In this document: positions 44,453 to 58,700 of the stretch, piece after piece
Layout of the letters: each line of letters begins with the position of its first letter
How positions within the stretch are numbered: the stretch's first letter is position 1
Assembly (NCBI GenBank): GCA_013396525.1
Contig: VWYX01000219.1
Coordinates: forward strand, 434,001 to 498,000
Origin: Chaetorhynchus papuensis
Taxonomy: Eukaryota > Chordata > Aves > Passeriformes > Rhipiduridae
DNA: 64,000 bases
Reading direction: 5' to 3'
The notes under the pieces: model-generated
The model's database searches: none
Told to the model about the DNA's origin: nothing
The model's input: only the letters and a program-made list of their open reading frames with translations
Position numbers and translations under genes: made by a program

Positions 44453-47400
44453 AGAGAAGTTACAAAAAGGCCAGGTACATGTTCACCATTAGGTTTCTGT
44501 GCACAGTGTCCAAGAAAATAAACTTCCCTCTGAATGATGTGAATAAAACTCATGGGGCCTCCCATTACCAAGGGACCTGAGGCACGTGACGTGACGGCTG
44601 GGCAGCTGCACCCAGGGCAGAGGACAATGGAAGAAATGAGGCTTTTCTGGGACTTCAGCAGCCTCCTGGGCAGAGGCCGCTGGAGAAGTCTTGGTGTGAG
44701 ATTAGAGGAGGAACAGGAAGGAAAGAGTTGGGAATTGCATAGTGAGGAGCGATGCGGTATCAAATATGCAGAGCACCTAAGAGCTTCATGCTACAGTTAT
44801 CCTCTTTAGGAAAGGAGTATTTTGAACTTTCTGGTTGTACATCAATTTATGTTCCACTTTGTTCGTGCAGCCACAGGGGGCTGGGTGAGCACCCGGGAGC
44901 TCCAGGCCACCAGTAACCCATCCCTTCTCTCCCAGCTGGGCAGCACGCTCACCATCACGGTTTGGCAGAGATCCCACACCCCCCTGACAGCACAAACCAC
45001 TTGTCAGCCACCTAGGAACTGCTACCAAAACATCCCACGCTTCTGCTGGGCCTCCTGGAATGCCTAGGGAAGCCATCCAGAGCTTGCACACGATTTCTGG
45101 AAAAGGGGAGTAGGCTGTGATGAAAGGAGGTACAGACCAAGCCTTGCCAGGTCTCTGTCTCAAGGCATGGGATTGACTCCTGGTACCTCCCTGGAGGGCT
45201 TTTCCCCTCCCACCCAGAGATGTTCACTGAGTGACATGGACACACTCGCTGAGCTGGGGAAGGCCCTGGCTTCTCCTTGGACCCCAGGTAGGAAGAGCTT
45301 CAAAGACAGCTCCTCTCCCCAGCTAAGGGAAAGCCACCCACCCAATCTCCTCCCGAATCAGGGGGGTGGCGAGGATCAACAAGCCAAGACACTTCTCTCT
45401 TCTTCAAAGGGCTCAGAATGGTATCTCAGTGGCTGCTGGGAGGAAGAGAAGGGGGCACCAGAAGTGAAGCCTGGGTTTGCTCCCACAGGCACCTGGACCT
45501 TGCTCTGACGGGCACCCACCCACTCCTGTCTCCCACCACCCTGCAGCACCCAAAGCTCTCGTGAGCAATGGCTGAGCAGCTCCCTGAGAAAGGGTTTAAC
45601 TCTCAGAAAGGCCAAACTTTTCATGTAGTTTCAGGGAACTGCTATGGAAATCCTAACTTAGGATCACTTAAAACCCCATACACTGTGTCCCCCTCAAAGC
45701 ACTCAAATGAACATCCCTTGCATCTTGGCTGAGATGACTGTACACGGAAAATCAACACCTATCAAATGGAGAAAACTTAAAAAGGACAGGAGGGGAAGGG
45801 AGCACTCCATCCTTCACATTTGGATACATGGATGCACGCTAAAAATCTTAGCTTGAACCCTTTTATCAGCACACAAAATGAACTCAGTTTAATAATACAT
45901 ACAGGATACAAACACTACAGTTATAATTCCCAAGACAGCACAAGAAATTCACAGCCAAGTCTTGATTTGATTTCCTTTACAATTACAATGCAGTCTTGAA
46001 CACTGGACACAAGAGTCCAACATGCTATTTACATTTCACATTGTGGAGATGTTTGTGTGCTTGGAAGAGTTCTCAGTTCCAAAAGAAAGTGTCATTCACA
46101 CATGATGATGCAGTGGAAATAAACCAAGCCAACCAGACAAGCCAATGACCACATTTGTGCTTCTGAAAAAGTAACATGAAGTGTCTTCACCGATGCAGTC
46201 ACCTTCAACCGGACAAGCTGCCGTCCACTCTGCAGTCAGCGAGGCGTCCAGAGGCCAATCTCAGCTCCCCCGACTTCTGGACCCTTTTTCTAGCAACCAG
46301 TAACATGAGAAATGTCCAATAAGGTCAGCTGGGACACACCAAGTGATACGGCCTTGGCATTTTGTCACATTAAAAACAGAGAGACACGATGGAAGAGAGA
46401 GAAGTCTCTACAGCTTTACCTCCTGCAGCTTGAAGAGTTTGGACTCCCTCAACCATGAATGCCATCCAGAACAGATGAGTCTTCGCCAGATAGCACCTGC
46501 TGTTCACCCGAGAGGGAGGCACAGAGTCTGGGAGATCTTGGCTTTTCAAAGTCCCCTCCTCAGACAAAATGTGACCATATGGATGAGACTGATTATGTCG
46601 CAGCCGTAAGAATAGGCAAAGGCCATCTGTTCTTCAGCAGATCCATTCAGACCAGCCTGCAGAAATGCCACACTGTTGCTCAAGGTTCCAGTAAAATAAA
46701 AAAAGGAAAAAAAAAAAGTAGTAATAATAATAATCAACCAAAAGAAACCCATTTGTCTGTGTTTCCTATCCAGCGCTCTGCACAGCATGCAGCGGGGCAG
46801 CAGAGTTCCAGGATGCTTTACAAAAGTGCAATATCCATGTCAAGTAAAGGAAGTGCTGGCTGGACACAGGTACACCGCTCACACTGCAGTCACGTTGTGC
46901 TGGCCTCCAGAGAGCAAAATGTTATCTCCATATCGTTCGTTCCAGTTACATGCTGAAGTGACAGAGCACATATCTCCACAGCCGTGCCTTGCTGCGAGCC
47001 CCAAACACTGTCAGAAGTTGTTCTGGCTGTTGGAAGTGGCTATGCCAAACCTTGGAAGGAAGCAGGTCAGGGTGGCTGCTCCGTCAGATGCTCACTCCCG
47101 TTACTGTGTGGCACAGCCAAAGCCACCGTGACAATTTAGACCCAGCCCAAAGTGCAGTTGCACGCAGGTTTGAGGTGCATTCTGTGCACAAAGAAGTTGG
47201 TTCACAGAAGCACTTGTTCTCACAGGGCTCCCCACACCCTCCAGCCTCCAAAACACTTGCCTTCCACTGGTAGGACTGGGTCACAGATTTCGGGGCAGCT
47301 CCCCTAAAACTGATGGTGGGAGTAGCAATGGGAGCACATCCTTGCAAGGAGGGATGATGGCAGAACAACTCAGTCTTAATAAGGATTATATGGCTCTTGA

Positions 47401-49674
47401 TTCTTCCTTCAAAGTGAGGGAAAGGTTGGGGTTCCCCCCAGAGAGCAGTTGGGTGCTTGGGGCCCTGCAAGATCACCACACCCTGCACACCCACATCTCC
47501 TGGTAGGCTCTAAGACAGGATGGGAACCCTGGGGCTCATGAGCCACAGTGTCCCTCCATACCACCTGTGACCACGTTTCCCTGCCCTTGTTATTTGATAA
47601 AACAGAGGTATGTTTCAGTATGAAGCCCATCCAACGTGTCTGAAAGGGCATACTCAGTCCTGAGCAAGAAAATCCTGCTTCCAGAGATTTATGGTGAAGT
47701 GTGAAGTTTTTTCCAAAACCTTCTCTTCCTGTCGGCATGGTGATGCTTCCTCCCTGTCTCTCACTCCTTTGAATGGTAACAGCTGGCCTTGCAGTTTAGT
47801 AGTGGTTTCTATCTTAAGAGGAGTCTCAAAGCTTGCTCTGCCACAGCTCTGGTACCATTCCCCAGCAGATCCCATGAGCCTGTTTAGCTGCCTGCCAGGA
47901 GCAGTTCCCACCTCACTGCAAGAAGGCAACTGACTTGAGTAAAGGCAGATTGGTAATTCTGTGCCCCGAACAGCAAACGTGGGGTAAACAGACACCGAGT
48001 CTGAACATCACTGAGGTGACCACGAACTGCCTCTGCCAATGGCTCCACTCCAGTTTGAGAGGTGTTTCCCACTCAATTTCCTCTGCCAGTTATTTAATAT
48101 AATGCTCAGCAGCTCTGCTAAGATGCCCCTACTAAGAGGTAAAAAGACAAAAAGGAACATCAGTTGCCCTACTGAAAGGGCAAGTACTTGACAGTACCTC
48201 CCAAGAGGCAGTCTCCTCTTCCAGCAGGAAGCTGTCAGTGCCCTTTGGAGCACTGCTCTTCAGTGGGAAGTACAGCACCAGTGAAGGATGTTGCCCTCTG
48301 CAGGCACCCAGCTGCCCCTTTGCAAGCCTTGTTCTGCCTCACGTCTAGAAAATGCCTTACATGTGCATTAGTATGGTCAGATAGTGGTTAGCAATGTGCC
48401 TTCAGAAACTAAACAAAATAAAACAGAATAAAATATAAACCTGTTCTGACAGTCACAGCTATCCAGGGTTTCTGACTCTAGAACACAGAAGGTACACCGA
48501 CAATCTTGTGAGTGTGTTAGGACTGAGGCTCCAAAAACCTCCTTCAATGCCATTTCAGCAACCCTGTGCTGTAGATTATGATTTGTAAAAAAGGAAAAAA
48601 GTCCAGCAGAGTTCACAGGTCACTCCTGCAGGGAGAGTTTGCATTTGCTATAAATCCATTGGTGCTTCCAGTTTCTCTCGCTTTTGCAAGCTGACTGTCC
48701 CATAAGATCTAGCATCAGAGAGCCAAAACTCTTTAGTGCAAAAATACCTCCCATAAAGTCTTATGAGTCTTTCCCTGGAAAAATTTGGCACCAAGTGAGT
48801 GGCTGGCTCCTGTTTGATCTGTGTCGGCCTCAGAAAGGCAGCACCCAGAATGCCATCTGCAAATACCTGGGCTTCCCTGATGGAGCAGAGAGGTCAGGTC
48901 CAGAGTAATGGACAGGGTAACTGACTGGTGCTGGGCCCCCCTGCTCCTCCTCAAGAATTCACACGATAGATAAAGCGGGAAAGAAAAAGGCATTTTCTTA
49001 ATGGACTTAAAAAAAAAAAAAAATTGCTGACTAGGGTAGTGAAATGGTTTGCTCTTCTAGAGCAAATTCCAGTGGATATGCAGTGACACCATGAGACAGG
49101 AGCTCCCTCCTCCCCCACACAGGGCAGTGGGTTCCCACCAAGACGCTGTGCTGTGCATTCCCTCAGCATTCCCTCGTTGCACACCAGCCACAGGCACCGA
49201 GTCCTGCCTCTTCGGTGTCTGACAGGCTGCTGGTCCCACCGCAGAAGTGAAGAAGATCTACCACCATCTTTCACCAAGTCCCTCTTGGAACAGAAGGGGG
49301 GAAAAAGGGGGCAGAAGATGTTCACCACCTGTTTCTGACAGGCTGCTCTGGTAAGCTGGGCCATGGGCTGGGGGGCCCAGTTTCCTGCCCGGTGCTCTCA
49401 GCTGCTTGCCTGCACACGTTTGCTCTCTTGAACATCAGGTACAACAAGGTGAAGGCTTAAATTCAAAAGGAGCTTCCACTCAGTGGGCAGGTACCAGGAA
49501 GGGTGGTCTGGACTGGAGAAACAGAAGGAGCTGCACTGGATTTTGGGCAGAACAGCAGGATTGTTCTACGAGGACAGCACAGGGGCACAGCAGTTGGCAC
49601 ATTGTTTAGTCTGACTGCACAGGTGGGTTTTGTTTTTTGTTTTTGATTTTTTTTTTTGCTTTTGCTTTTTCACT

Positions 49675-49746
49675 TTAATGCACACTGCCAGCATCTGGAC
49701 GAGGTTGGTTGGTGGCGAGGTATTTGGCTCTCATGCTGGAGGTGTA
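49675..49746 (-). CDS. TTYH3: TTYH3 last coding exon
   Basis: Encodes 23 residues, YTSSMRAKYLATNQPRPDAG then SVH, and a TAA stop at 49675-49677. The acceptor is TTTCTCCAG. The preceding exon ends PPPS, so the PPSY motif, of the PPxY type bound by NEDD4-family WW domains, is created across this junction. Human TTYH3 ends with a closely similar tail. Confidence 0.93.
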   Translation of the reverse strand, partial: YTSSMRAKYLATNQPRPDAGSVH

Positions 49747-52700
49747 CTGGAGAAAGAAAAGACAAGACAAGAAAACAAAACAAACAAACAGAAAGTTAAG
49801 TCAGAATGACTAATGTCACGACGGAACCACAGATTTCTACCACTTCTCAGCATAACATGGTGTGTATTTACAGCAAGCATCTCAAGGAGCTGCTGGCTCA
49901 GTCTCACAAAGAAAGTTTCACAAGTCACTGCACAGTTCATGCTGAGTTAACATTCTGCCAGTCTGCTGCAGGGGTGCTGGCCAGGTCAGTGCAGATGTGC
50001 TAGTGATTTATCCAAGCTCTCTAGAGAAGGAAATCCAATAGTCACTAAGTCAAAACATGACATATGTTGCTTGGGAGAAGAGAGGGAAACGGGAATGATG
50101 CAGATGTAAAAACCCACCTCACACTTTCATCCTCTCTTAGTCATGTTACTGCTTTCAACCATACCAGAAAAGGAGGTTGAAAAGAAAATGGGTGCTCACT
50201 GCATCTTCACATTGTGTTTTATAGCAATGAGGGCATCAGAAGACTGCACATGCCACGAATGGGCAGCTTGAAAGAAAAGTGAGGAATAACAAAACGATTT
50301 ATGCCCAAGAAAGAACAGACCCTATCAAGCTGGAAACAGGCTGCCATCAAACAGGATGATATTATCAAGCTGTCAGGTGGGTGACAGCCCACTGTGGCTT
50401 GGGATCCAAGCTGTGCACTGTGCAGCAGCAGATGAGACCCCAGGGTGGGGGTGAGAAGAGCAAGTCAGGAAGATGAAGGTCAGTTCGATTTGGAGGTGGT
50501 GGTGCTGTTCTCATTTTCTTTTTTATTCTAAGCAAGGTAATCCAAAACAGCTCCCAGAAGCTACTGAGGTAACATGTGTCATTCAGCTTTGAAAAATGAG
50601 CTGAAAAACACATAAATAACATCCAGCAGTAAGAACAAAACTTTGCCTCTTTACGCCCAATGCGTCCGATGTATTCTGGGTTCTGCTACCACGATATTAA
50701 CAACCAAGCAATGAGGACAGACATTTCATTCCTCTTTTTATATCCTCTGGAGCTTGAGTAATTCTATAATATCCACAGCTTACTTCCCAAGAGTGCTCTT
50801 CAGCATACTGACTTTTTATCACCTCTTAAACTGAACCACATAAAATAGCCAGTTAAGCTGGCAAAGAGACAACTGAAAGGCAGTTCCACACCAGGAGGTA
50901 TGATTTATCTTGTCCCCTGGGAAAGAACATTATGAGGCATCTTTAGGCTCTCAAAAGCTCAGCTGTCCATGGGGGTTTTCAGAGAATTAACAGTATTTTA
51001 TCAGTTTTCCTTCAAAGACTGACCTGGTTTGAACCTCTGCACAATAGAAGAGAGAAACTGCTCCTCTGGCAGAGCTGATCCCATCAGCACAAGATGAAGA
51101 CACCTGTGGCTTATTTGCACACTCAGCTTTTAGTGTCTTCCATAATTGGAAAACTTTTTGCAGAATGGATCTTAATATAAAACTCTGGCCCAGAAATGGC
51201 ATCTATATTTAGAAGACAAAGGGTACATCTGTTCTTTCTAGGATGTATTTTTTGTCAGCAAGAGGGCAAAAGACAGAAAATAGCAAGCTGAGCTACTTTA
51301 AGGACAATAATCTATACAGTTTATTAAATGTGATTACTGTTTCAGAAATAAAGTTTAGGGTGTTATTAACACGTAGGAGAATAACCCCACAGGCTCAGAG
51401 AGGTTTAGAAGTCAAAGAACTTTCTCACAGAGTAAGTAGGGCACATTTCAGGTAGTGCAATGCTGAAATTACCAGCCAAGCCTCGTGCTAAGAAGAGGGT
51501 CTTAGAAGGAAAAAATGCATTTGATTGCTCATTTTCCATTTGTATTCTCTACAGTGACATGTGATAGGAGATGAATATGAACAGAGAACTTTTCCAGGTG
51601 CTAAAGTTTTGAAAGAAGTATTTAGAAAAAAAAACCATCTCAGATAATGGAAGGTTATTGTGAATCTTTCTGGACAAGTCATATAGGTTCAGCACACAAC
51701 ATGCAACATCAACTTTCTTTAAAGCATTAAAATCAAGAAGACCACTTGATGAATTGCATTTCAAAGATGTATAAAGTACACCTATCATGGAGGAAGAAGT
51801 TGAAAAGAATTCCCTCCTTCCTCCAAAAAGAAAAGACCCCACAGTTGTTTAAGTGTCACTAAAACAAAGTAACCAGGAACACAAGATCTGGACAGTCAAG
51901 CAGAGAGTATTTTACATTCAAACCTACCTTCAGAAACACCACAAGGAACAAACCAAGACTCAGAGCAGTCAGAGTTAGGGCTGATGTTCTCTCCTTAACT
52001 CAGGATTTTTGCACCTTTGTACCTCTTCCCAGTACAGTCTGAACCAGTTACTCTTTCTGTTGAGGGTATTTTTAATGACCATGGTAAGTTTGATTAAAAG
52101 CTGGCAGTAGAGAGCCAACACTTCACTGTGCAGCTCTCACCAGCACAGCTCTATCAGCGTGCTCTGCATCTCAGTCCCAGCATCACCCTCCATGCACAAG
52201 TGCTTTCTCCACATGCTGCAGTCCTTCCTCCAGGTCCTCCTCTGCATCCTCTGCTGGGAAGCAGAGGAAAGATGCTGTGGAACGCACAGGTCCCAACATC
52301 TGGACAGGCCAGCAGATGAAGATGTATCAGCAGACACTTGCCACTTTGGATATGAAACCAAACTATATTATTCATAGTTAAAATAATTGAGTCTTCAGTT
52401 GGGTTAAAAAAAAATCACTAGGTCTTTAACTCCTTTAAAAAGTGATTCTAAAGACAAAAAGCTTGAGCACTGTTGAGACCAAGGAGGTCTTGGACTCCAC
52501 TCTGAGGCCCACAGCTGTCAGGTTCACAGTTGCATTTAGTTTCCTTTAAAGAGGAGCTTTCATAGAAGGTTAAAGAACACGCTCAGTTCAGCCATTCTTC
52601 CAGCACGCTCACTGGAAGTACCCATGTGCCTGTACACCCTCATTTACCCTTTCAAAAACAGCACAGAGGACAAGTTGCAACCCATACCTCCACCTCACTG

Positions 52701-55700
52701 CCAGCTTCCCTGCGAAGGGCACCTGAAAGGGTTCTTGTTACCATTCCTGCTGGTCGCCTGTGCTACTCAACACAGCACCTCTCAGTCACTCACCAGCCGG
52801 CCCCGACAAACACAGCTGATCGCACACAGGTTTATTTTTGTATTTCTCCAAAGAAAATAAAAGTCTCTCCTTCACATTCAGCCTTGTTGAGGGTATATAC
52901 TTTCATAGGTGTGGCTTGCCAGCACATACTAGTTAGGCACTTGACACACATAGCCTGGGCACAAAGGAATCATTGGTTGCAAAAAAAATAAAAATTTAAG
53001 GGAACAACCAGTTCATTTTAGAGGCCATAAATTCTCCTGACTGCTGTGAACTCCATGAGTACTTCATAGCTGACTAAGCTATGCTGAAGGATCACTTACC
53101 ATATGAAACCATGACTGAGTACAAACCATTTACTATTTGTGGTTAAAAACCCATGTGTATTTCTCTCGAGCTACCCTGACTTTGATTTCCTGCCAGAGCT
53201 GTTCAGGTAATCCAATAAAGACCAAAGCTTCTGGATTCAAGTTCTGAAAGGTTGATCTCAAACAGCTAGAGCACAGTAAACACACAGGGTTTGGTGTTAT
53301 TATGTATGGGAGGTACAAGATGCAGGGAAAGAGCTAATTCCAGCCAGTGGGTCGTGAATTCAAAGGAACTTAAGTTTTTCAAGTCAAAAGAACAGAGCTT
53401 CTGTTGGTTTTGTTTGTTTTTAAAGCCTTGGAAAGAATGCAGTGCCTTTTCCATAGCCCTTCAGACAGCCACATTAGTCTCGGGTGGGACCATAGATAAA
53501 CAGGAGGCAGTGCAGACTGGGATCAGGTCATGTTTCAGCCCAGGGATTTCAAGCCTAGAATGAAGGCCCTACAACTTCCCCACCCTCACCAATGGATCAT
53601 GGAACAGAACCACCTAACAGTGCTACAATACCACCTGCAGGAACAGCAAAGCAGAAAAGCTGAGGCCTGAGAGCAGTCTTAGCAAGACTTAAGACTGGAG
53701 AAAGCTGTGAGCCTTTCAAGGGTGCTGGCACCATGCCCCCAGACAAGGCTGTTTGCATTCATGCACCAGGGCAGAGGCACCAAGACACCCGATGCAGACC
53801 CTTCCCAGCAGTCCCAAGGCAGGCAGGCAGGCAGCAAGGGGCAGCAGGGATGCAGACCAAGCACCAACAGGACAGAAAGGAACCCAGTGCAAGGCTGACA
53901 AAAGTGCCAACAAGAACAGCAGAGAAGAAGGAACAGCAGCAGCTTTATGGACACGTGTTTCTGGGAAGAGAAGGCAAGACAGGCATCACTGACTGCGTGA
54001 GCCAAAAGCAATGGGCTCCCTGTTGCCCCTGGAACCAACACCTTCCAGTCACTGCGTGGCTGCAGCTCCCTTGAAGGAGCACTGTCCTTCACACCACCTG
54101 AGTTGTCTGGTAACCCTAACCATACCCTGTATTTAACCAAGCTAATAACCCCCAAAAATGCAGACCACCTCCTCTTTCTGTAGGCATGTGGCTTTGTCAT
54201 AAGGGAGGAAGCACTTGGAGAACACCAGCAACTACAGCCCATGAGGAATTCAGACAGTGAAATGGTACTAGGAGGGCCCTGCTCAGAGAGTTTGAGGGAC
54301 GTGGATGGGATGATTCAGACACACACAGAACAAACAAAACAGTAAAAGGTTTTGAAACAGAATGAAACAGATCCTAGTGATTATATCTGGACCCTTAGGG
54401 AAGCTTTTCTTTTAAAATTTGCTCCTTTCTGACCTTAAACATAAGGATAAAAGGAAAAGCTGCACACAGACCTGACAGGCAATACAGTACCTCTTCAGGA
54501 CAGCTTAAAATTAAAAATCCTATGAATGAGCTAAAAGCTTGTGGCAGGTTGGTATTGATGGTTTTGGGCACATGGTGTTATGGCTACTAAGGACAAGCAG
54601 AACAGCAGTGGGGTCCAAGAAAAGCCAAAAGCTGAATTAAGACAACCATTCCTGACTGAAGTCCTGCTAGATTGGTTCTCTTTACTTCCAGAGAATGGCT
54701 TCTTGTGATGGGAGAACTTCTATTCTGCTTTTGAAGTGCAAGGTTATTTCGACATTCGAGCAGCACTCAGTACTTGGTGTTCAAGCTGTTCTCAGGTGTG
54801 GACTCTGAGCTGAAGCTGCTGTGAGGCAGCTTTTGCGGGGCACGGGCACCTGCGACCCCCACAGCGTGCACCAGAAGCCTCTGGAAGGTTGATACTGCTC
54901 CTTGAGCCTGCACCAGAGCCAAAACGGATTCTCATTTTAACCCTTGGCAGGAGGGGATGGGTGGGAGGTGCAGAGGGAAGGGATGTGAAGAAATAAAAGG
55001 CGCTGGCCTGGGATAAACAGTGCAGGGATGAAGGGAGCGGTCGGGAGTGGAGAAGGGGTTGAGCAGGAAGGACCTTTTTTTGCAGTACCTGTTCCATTTG
55101 CGGGCGCTGTTACCAGTATGTCCGTGCACTGTCCGAGGGCTTAAGCTGCCAGCTCATATGGCTGCTACTGTCCATGGCAGCCAAATACAACTGTGATGAC
55201 GCAAGAAAGAGAGAGAAAAAGAGAGTGCAGCCTCAACGTGCATGAAAAACACAGTGCAAGCAAGTGAAACTGCGGTGTGTGTCAGCGACAAGGTGGGCTC
55301 TACAACCCTAAGGGAATATCCCTGTGGCAAGAAGGAGAAAACAGAAGGAATGAGAGAAGGAAAAAACACAAACAAACGAACAAAAAGCCAGGAAAAGTAA
55401 CGGACAAACAATGCAGCAGGATCATCACATCTTAAGTTTTCACCATCTGTTCACAGAAAGCTAAATGGAACAGGTCAGCTCTGTCTACCCACTGGACATA
55501 ACCTACTTGGATGGTTATCTCCATCTCCTCCCTCCCAAAAAGAGGCAGGGATGTGTGCATTGGTATTCCCTTCTCATCTCTCTCCTCCCACAGACAATTT
55601 GCTATGAAAAATTACCACTCCTTCTGCCTCAGTACAGTCTCAGCCACCTGCTACAGAGAGCTTCAAATACAAAAATCCCAGAAAAGCCTTTCCCTGTTGC

Positions 55701-58700
55701 CTGCCAATATGAGAATAGACAGTATTTTTCTTTTCTCCACTGCCTGTCTACTACATCCCTCCAGGAAACACATTTATCCTATAGCCTGGTTCCTTGTCTC
55801 ATGTGGGGAGAAGCTCCCTTTTCTACGGGTGCAGTGCCCTCACCCCTCCCCAGCTCCTGCACTTCCCCATAGCCCACACTGATGGCTGCCAGTTCAAGTT
55901 ACTCTGAAGAAAAAAAAAAAAATAATCTTTATCTACTCCCAAACCCCAGCCTAAGGCACCAGGACGCAGAGTCCCACTCAGGGCATTAACACAAACAGCT
56001 ACTGAAGAACCAGGGAACTTCTTGCCTCACTTCAGCCCCTACAGTGGAAGGGAATGTGCTTTTTCTGAAGCAGAAGAGCTGTAGGGCAAGGGGAAGCAGG
56101 ACACTGAAGAAACGTGTGCCCTGGCAGTACCAGAGGGACAGTGCCCTTCTGTCCTGGGAAACGCCAGCAGTGCAGCACGTCAGGGCTTCCACTGAGACCA
56201 CCTCACTGCACCAGGGGTCAGGAAACTTCTTTGGGAAGGGTGGAAGAGGTCTGGCCAAGGACAGAGACAAGGATCAACTCTGCACATTTCCACTTCCTCT
56301 ACAGCAAGATGAAGTGGTCCTCCTGAAGTGAAACCATGAATGTGATGCCCTCTTTTCCACCACATTTCCTACTCCTTCATCCGCAAACCTCCTCTTCCTC
56401 CCCTTCCCATCAGTTTGGACCAGGCACCACAGAGTGTATTTTCTTTACCTATACCTGAAGACTGGTTGATGATTAGGCATTTTACTACTCATCCTCTGTA
56501 ATCACACCACCAAGTTAGTGAGCCCTGGGATGGCATGTTCTCCAGGTTCTGCTGTAAATCAGGCTTACAGGATCCAGTGAGGGAGGGCAAGATTAATTTA
56601 GTTCTTACCCAGACATGAAGACAAGCCCATGTTTTATCCGTCGTACAGAAATGGCTATCAGGCCACTCCAAATACCAAAACCTTCCATGAAAGTTTCTTT
56701 TTTTCCTCCATAGGAAATTAAATACAGAAATAGATTTCAAAGAAAGTAAAACAGTTGAGAAAGAAAGATTCAAAAAAAAAAAATCTCAACAAAAAAATAA
56801 TACAGGTTTCATCCTACCATCTCTTTAGGGCAGATTAAGGAGAGAGGTTCAGCAATAACTCTGAATTTACAGTTTGAACAAGTTCCTTTTTAAACTTGAT
56901 GAACCAATGCCACAGATAGCAAGTACACTGCATGCAAGTGAATCACCCTGCTGAAGTCACCCATCACGATACTCATGCACTTCAGTGGTGGCAGGACTGG
57001 GCCCATAGCATTATCAGTGTTAATTGATTGAGTTTTAGTCTTTTCATGTGCAAAGTCCAAAGCAGCATAGCAGGGTTTTATTCTCCATGGCAGGTGAGAC
57101 ATGGCTTGTCTATTCAAGCTGCTGCCATTTATGGGCCAGATCCTGTGTTTGGCTGCACAATCAGCTCCCCTGGGAGTACACAGGAGTGGCAAACGTGTAT
57201 TCCCCAAAGTTGCTGAAGCAGAGAAGAGCAGTAAAGAGAGACTTACTGAGGGAGGTGGGGACTCCCGGCCAATGAGCGGGGTATTCTCGCAACGGGGGTT
57301 CTGGAAATTTGCATTCTGGCTCCTAGGAAAGGAAGACACACATGGTAACGGGGCACGTGCCATGCTTCTCTGGGGACAGTCTCTGATGGGGACACAGGAC
57401 AGAGCATCCTCACCCCCAGAACTACTGTATCAGGTCAGTCTCCTGCAAAGCTTTTCTTACAGGCCAGGTGGATCCCCCTTTTTCAGACAAGGGCATAAAA
57501 CTCTCATTATTTTCCTCAGATGGAGCACTATTTTTACATTCTTACTCAGACGGGCACACAATGAATCACATCAAGTGATTTAAAAATAGGTCCTTGTGAA
57601 AATCTGCCTCCCTGCAGCATCAGAACTGCCAAGTGGCAGAAATGGAGATAAAATGAGGACAACGTCTAAGGGGATAAACAAAATGATGTGGGCAGCCCAA
57701 AAAAAGATGGGCCCTGACGATAGCCCAAATGTAATCAGGGTTAGACACTTCTGGAGAAAGCTCTGAAGATCCCACCTGGACTAGGTAGCTCCAAACTGCA
57801 ACAGATGTCAGAGCTGACTGAAACTACTGAAGAGAGAGAGAGCCCACAGGTTTTGTCTTGGCTCTCAGTCTCTTGGGAGGCTTCTGGCAAGACTGCTCTG
57901 TCTGAAGAATTAAGTCTTCTGGTGATCAGAATCACTGTGTAATAAGAAGCCCAGACAATACCTTCCTACTTCTTTTCTTTAGACAGTTTCCTGAGTCCTG
58001 GAGCACAAAGCTGTTCCCATTTTGGAGCATGCTGTCTAACAAAACTCTTTCTAGTGCAGCACTTTCAAGCTATTCCCTTCTCCCACGAGATGCCAACCAG
58101 AAAACAAAATCCTTCATCGCTTTTTTACCGCTCGGTCAGAAGTGCCAACCTTGCAGCACTTGAGCCAACAGAAATGAGAATGAGGCAATGAGGAGAAGCT
58201 TCTTGTGGGGATACTCACATGTACTCCGTGACGGGAGCATTGCTGACTGTGTGTGCTGCTGCTGGAATGCTGGTCTCACTGCCATAACTACTCCCACAGC
58301 TATAGAGGCTGGGCATGTGCACTCTGTACAGATTATCGTGTGTCTGTCTACTCCCTTGGGCAGCTGATTCCTCTTCCCCATCATCATCTGAGCCTCTGCA
58401 AGAAGGAGAAAAAGTTCCTCCTAGAACCCTACAATTACCCCACACGTGGGGTTTGCAGGAAACCATGGTAATCCTAGGAGCCTCCCAGTCATCTTCCACA
58501 CCTCCACGTTCGTACCCGTTTGGGAGGCCTCGGGGTGGCAGTGTGAAACACAGCCTACATCACAGTGACTCAGACCTCCCACAGACCCCATCTGGAGGTG
58601 CACACTGCGTGATCCCCTCCAGCCTCCCTGCAGGCTTCTCTCAGGGCTTGGCAGACAGCACCGGCCTGCAAGTGCCCAGTTGTACAACCGAAGGATGGAT

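Larger units (their letters stand above)
44095..49674 (-). other. TTYH3: Putative TTYH3 3'UTR
   Basis: From the TTYH3 stop codon down to the first well-placed poly(A) signal on this strand is about 5.58 kb without a credible coding exon or splice signal. Composition is more balanced than the LFNG flank, with A-rich tracts (44355-44398, 44432-44452, 46700-46735, 49008-49022). A Pumilio-type TGTAAATA (plus-strand coordinates 46026-46033) lies within it. Human TTYH3 also has a multi-kilobase 3'UTR. Shorter forms ending at ATTAAA-type signals are possible. Confidence 0.5.
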
